Source of the DNA: Chrysochromulina parva
Lineage: Eukaryota > Haptophyta > Prymnesiales > Chrysochromulinaceae
Direction: 5' to 3'
DNA length: 46,914 nt
Assembly (NCBI GenBank): GCA_002887195.1
Contig: PJAB01000073.1
Span: forward strand, 1 to 46,914
A program made the position numbers and the translations under genes. Under the pieces are notes generated by a model. It had not been told where the DNA came from. It made no database searches and saw only the letters and a list, made by a program, of their open reading frames with translations. Of this stretch, positions 44,369 through 46,914 are shown one piece after another. Within the stretch, counting starts at the first letter, position 1. Every line of letters starts with the position of its first letter.

Positions 44369-46531
44369 ATGCCGTCCGTGGAGGAGCTTGAGAAGGAGGT
44401 TGACCGGTGAGCCCATGCCCACGCACCATCTCGCGTGTCTTTCTGGATGTGCTTGCGCTTCACACTGACTCATGTGGAACGCTTCCCGATGATGCGCGCG
44501 CAGGCTCCACGACCTGGCTGAAAGCAAGGGCATCAACTCCCGCGGCACCAAAGACATCTTTGGGTGAGTCATCAACGCTAGCAAACGCGACCTCCGCGAA
44601 CTCCGCGAACTCCGCGAACTCCACGAGCGCGCGCGTTGCCACCTGCCCCTCCACGCGCATCGTCCAAAATCCCTCGAGTACCCCCCTACCGCCTCACCCA
44701 ACTCATTCAAATTCCGTGCCGCATGTGCTCCCTCGCCTGTCGTGTTCGTGCGCGCAGCAATGTCTTCCCGTACCCCGTCAACGCCGAGCACAAGTCCAAG
44801 GTCTTCACCACGGTCCTCTGGACGTGCAAGCAGCCTCACATGCGCACCTTCTGGGCCGCGTCCTGCGGCTTCTTCGCCACCTTCTTCTCGTGCTTCGCGC
44901 CGTCGGCGATCGGCTCGTACATCAAGCGCCCAGCGCCCGAAGGCCTCGACCTCACGGCCGAGGAGCTCGTGCTCGGTGGCAACCTGGCCGTCACCGGCTG
45001 CATCCTGATGCGCTTGGTCGCCGGCGTGATGTGTGACCGAATGGGTGCTCGAAAGACCTTTGCTATCTTCTTGGCCGTCGGCTGCCCGGGCATGATCCTC
45101 ATGATGTGTGCAACGACCCCCGGGCATTTCATCGGCGCACGCCTCCTCATCGGCCTCTCGCTCGCGACCTTCGTGCCCTGTCAAGTGTGGGTCACCCAGT
45201 TCTTTGACAAGAAAGTGGTCGGCGGCGCCACCTCCACCGCCGCCGGCTGGGGCAACGCGGGCGGTGGCTTCACGCTGCTCGTCATGGGCCAGCTCATGCT
45301 CTTCCTCCGCGACAGCACGGGTGACATCAGCCTCTCGTGGCGCGTCTGCTTCATCCTCCCCCTCGTCATGCATATTCTCTCGATTATCTTCATCATGTGT
45401 TGCCGCGACCTTCCGGACGGCTCATACAAGGACCTAGAGACCTCGGGCGCGAAGCAAAAGGCCAAGGGCAAGTTAGGTGGCGACGTGGCCATCATCGGCT
45501 TCACCAACGTGAACGCGTGGATCATGTGCATGACCTACGGCCTGTGCTTCGGCATCGAGCTCACCATGAACAACCGCCTGACCGACTACTTTGAGAACTA
45601 CTTTGGTCTCCCGAACGAGCAGGCCGGCCCGCTCGGCGCCACCTTCTCGCTCATGAACCTCTTCGCGCGCTCGTGGGGCGGCCTCCTGTCCGACTGGTGT
45701 GCGGCTCGCTGGGGCCTGCGTGGCCGCCTCTGGGCCATGTGGATCATCCAGGTCTGCGAGGGCCTTATGTGCATCGCCACGGGCGCCGTCACCATGAATT
45801 ACGATGGACCGCACATGCCCAAATACAACCCCATCAAAGACGGACTCCCAACTTCGGTTGGGAAGATCGTCAACGGGACCTGGGACGCGCCGGACTGGGC
45901 GGGCTACTCGACCACCTTCACCTTTGCGAACCGCAAGGTGGCGCCCTGCGACTCTGACTTGGTCAAGTCGCCCTCGCACGGCTGGGTCGGCGAAGTGTGG
46001 ACGCCGATGCCCATCCCGGTCAACACGTTCATCACCGTCCGCGACCCGGCGATGAACTGCATCCACTCGCACAAGGACGAGCTCCTCGGGGCAACGCTCG
46101 CGTGCGTGATTATCTTCTCCATCTTTGTGCAAATGGCAGAGGGCCTGCACTACGGCGTCGTGCCGTACATCTCGCGCCCAGCGCTTGGCGTCGTCTCGGG
46201 CATCATCGGCGCGGGAGGCAACGTCGGCGCGGTCTACTCGGGGCTGGCCATCATCCCGGCCAAGACGCGTTACGACGAGGGCTTCATCCGGCTCGGATGG
46301 ATTGTCGTCGTCACATCTGTCTCCATGTTCTTCCTCTATTTTCCCGAAGAGGGCGGCATGGTCCTCCCCAAGGGGCTCTGTTACGATCCACAGCTCGTCA
46401 AGCCCAAAGCGGGCGCCAAGGGTTCTGACGAGCTCGACTTCAATGCCCCGAAGGAGGAGACGAACAAGGCGGTGACCGTCGTCACTATTGAGGGAGTACC
46501 TACAAGCACGAGGACGGCTTCGACGGCTTGA
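44369..46531 (+). CDS. NRT2: high-affinity nitrate transporter NRT2 (MFS, NNP family)
   Basis: Exons 44369-44406, 44504-44563 and 44758-46531 (1872 nt, 623 residues). Splicing gives MPSVEELEKEVDRLHDLAES then NSRGTKDIFGNVFPYPVNAEHKSKV, an N-terminus usual for NRT2. It imports nitrate with protons across the plasma membrane. Twelve membrane segments are visible. The two nitrate signatures are AAGWGNAGGG (about 193, segment 5) and GAGGNVGAVYSG (about 517, segment 11); PHMRTFWAASCGFF opens segment 1. Between segments 10 and 11 lies a hydrophilic stretch of roughly 100 residues (about 378-476) that I do not know from plant or fungal NRT2. Introns 1 (97 bp) and 2 (194 bp) are not of the introner-like type. 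The C-terminus is charged (DELDFNAPKEETNK). Confidence 0.93.
44592..44627 (+). repeat. 9-bp tandem repeat in NRT2 intron 2
   Basis: Three perfect CTCCGCGAA units (44592-44618) and one degenerate copy, inside the 194-bp second intron. Confidence 0.9.
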
Positions 46532-46914
46532 TCACGTTTGCAATACAATCTGAACGGCGCACAAGGCGCCTACGCATATCTCGCGCTGATGGCGCAGTAA
46601 AGATGGCGCAGTGAGGGGGTACTCTGGCCAAATGACTCTGGCATGAAGCGCATATGGGCGCGTGAGGAACATATGGAATCCGAGATGCACATGGTCGGAA
46701 GAAGTGACCTGCGGGATGGGAATTATGACGGCACCCGGCGTCTTCACACGGCTTATGTCTTCGATAGGGTCCCAGAAGGCAGGCGGCTCGGGCAGTGCAA
46801 CGTGAAGAGTAGATGGGCGGGGAGACTGAGAAACCTCTGCTCTCTCAGCTGCTCAGCCGACTGCCCGGGGGGGGGGGGGGTCGGGGTCCCGGGGACCGCC
46901 TACGTGAAGGCCTT
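46532..46914. other. right edge, no gene; 14-G run
   Basis: Downstream of NRT2 I see no gene. A run of 14 G lies at 46867-46880, followed by more G/C-rich sequence; it could form a G-quadruplex or mark poor assembly quality at a contig end. Confidence 0.6.

Overview
The window is eukaryotic nuclear DNA from a GC-rich, gene-dense alga with a secondary plastid. A haptophyte fits best, but I cannot fix the species. Evidence for a eukaryote: spliceosomal GT-AG introns that restore frame exactly in NR, NRT2, CNX2 and others; an actin-related chromatin protein, a FAM221-type protein and a NACHT-ankyrin receptor. Evidence for a complex plastid: the nitrite reductase begins with a signal-peptide-like leader followed by a phenylalanine-containing cleavage region (AFAP). 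Genes are packed closely on both strands, several as divergent pairs separated by 40-280 bp.

Layout. 0.5-10 kb: a plastid DUF760 protein (-), a FAM221-like zinc-binding protein (-), a secreted prolyl 4-hydroxylase-like oxygenase (+), a conserved protein of unknown function (-), an ARP4-like actin-related protein (+), a small membrane/coiled-coil protein (-) and a RING/TRAF-type zinc finger protein (+). 10.3-16.9 kb: one very large gene for an NLR-like receptor with KEG/HERC2-type repeats, an undescribed effector-like domain, a NACHT ATPase, about 18 ankyrin repeats and a C-terminal CaaX box. 16.9-24.5 kb: a Golgi hydroxyproline arabinosyltransferase-like enzyme (+), a membrane-anchored methyltransferase (-), a secreted metallophosphoesterase with an EF-hand (-) and a VAS1/ISS1-type aminotransferase (+).

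24.8-46.5 kb: a dispersed nitrate-assimilation cluster. It contains CNX2 (first step of molybdenum cofactor synthesis), a NAR1-type formate/nitrite transporter, ferredoxin-nitrite reductase, eight-exon nitrate reductase, a stand-alone cytochrome b5 divergent from nitrate reductase, a decayed NRT2 fragment and an intact three-exon NRT2. Together they cover uptake of nitrate, reduction to nitrite, nitrite entry to the plastid, reduction to ammonium, and supply of the cofactor. Nitrogen-unrelated genes sit between them: a DEDD exonuclease/RRM protein, a GDP-L-galactose/Ap4A phosphorylase-like HIT enzyme, a repeat protein with WxW motifs, and an ankyrin-RING protein.

The most unusual signals are: (1) a family of related introns made of degenerate TGATTGCC/TGATGGCC repeats ending in CTCATCAG, found in CNX2, NR and the exonuclease gene and absent from the other introns; in two cases the junctions carry duplicated flanking sequence, as expected of recent intron gain; (2) the NLR-like receptor with its prenylation signal and recently expanded ankyrin array; (3) a cytochrome b5 gene that resembles the haem domain of the adjacent NR; (4) the matching leader peptides of the nitrite transporter and nitrite reductase; and (5) a small protein built from two alternating short motifs.
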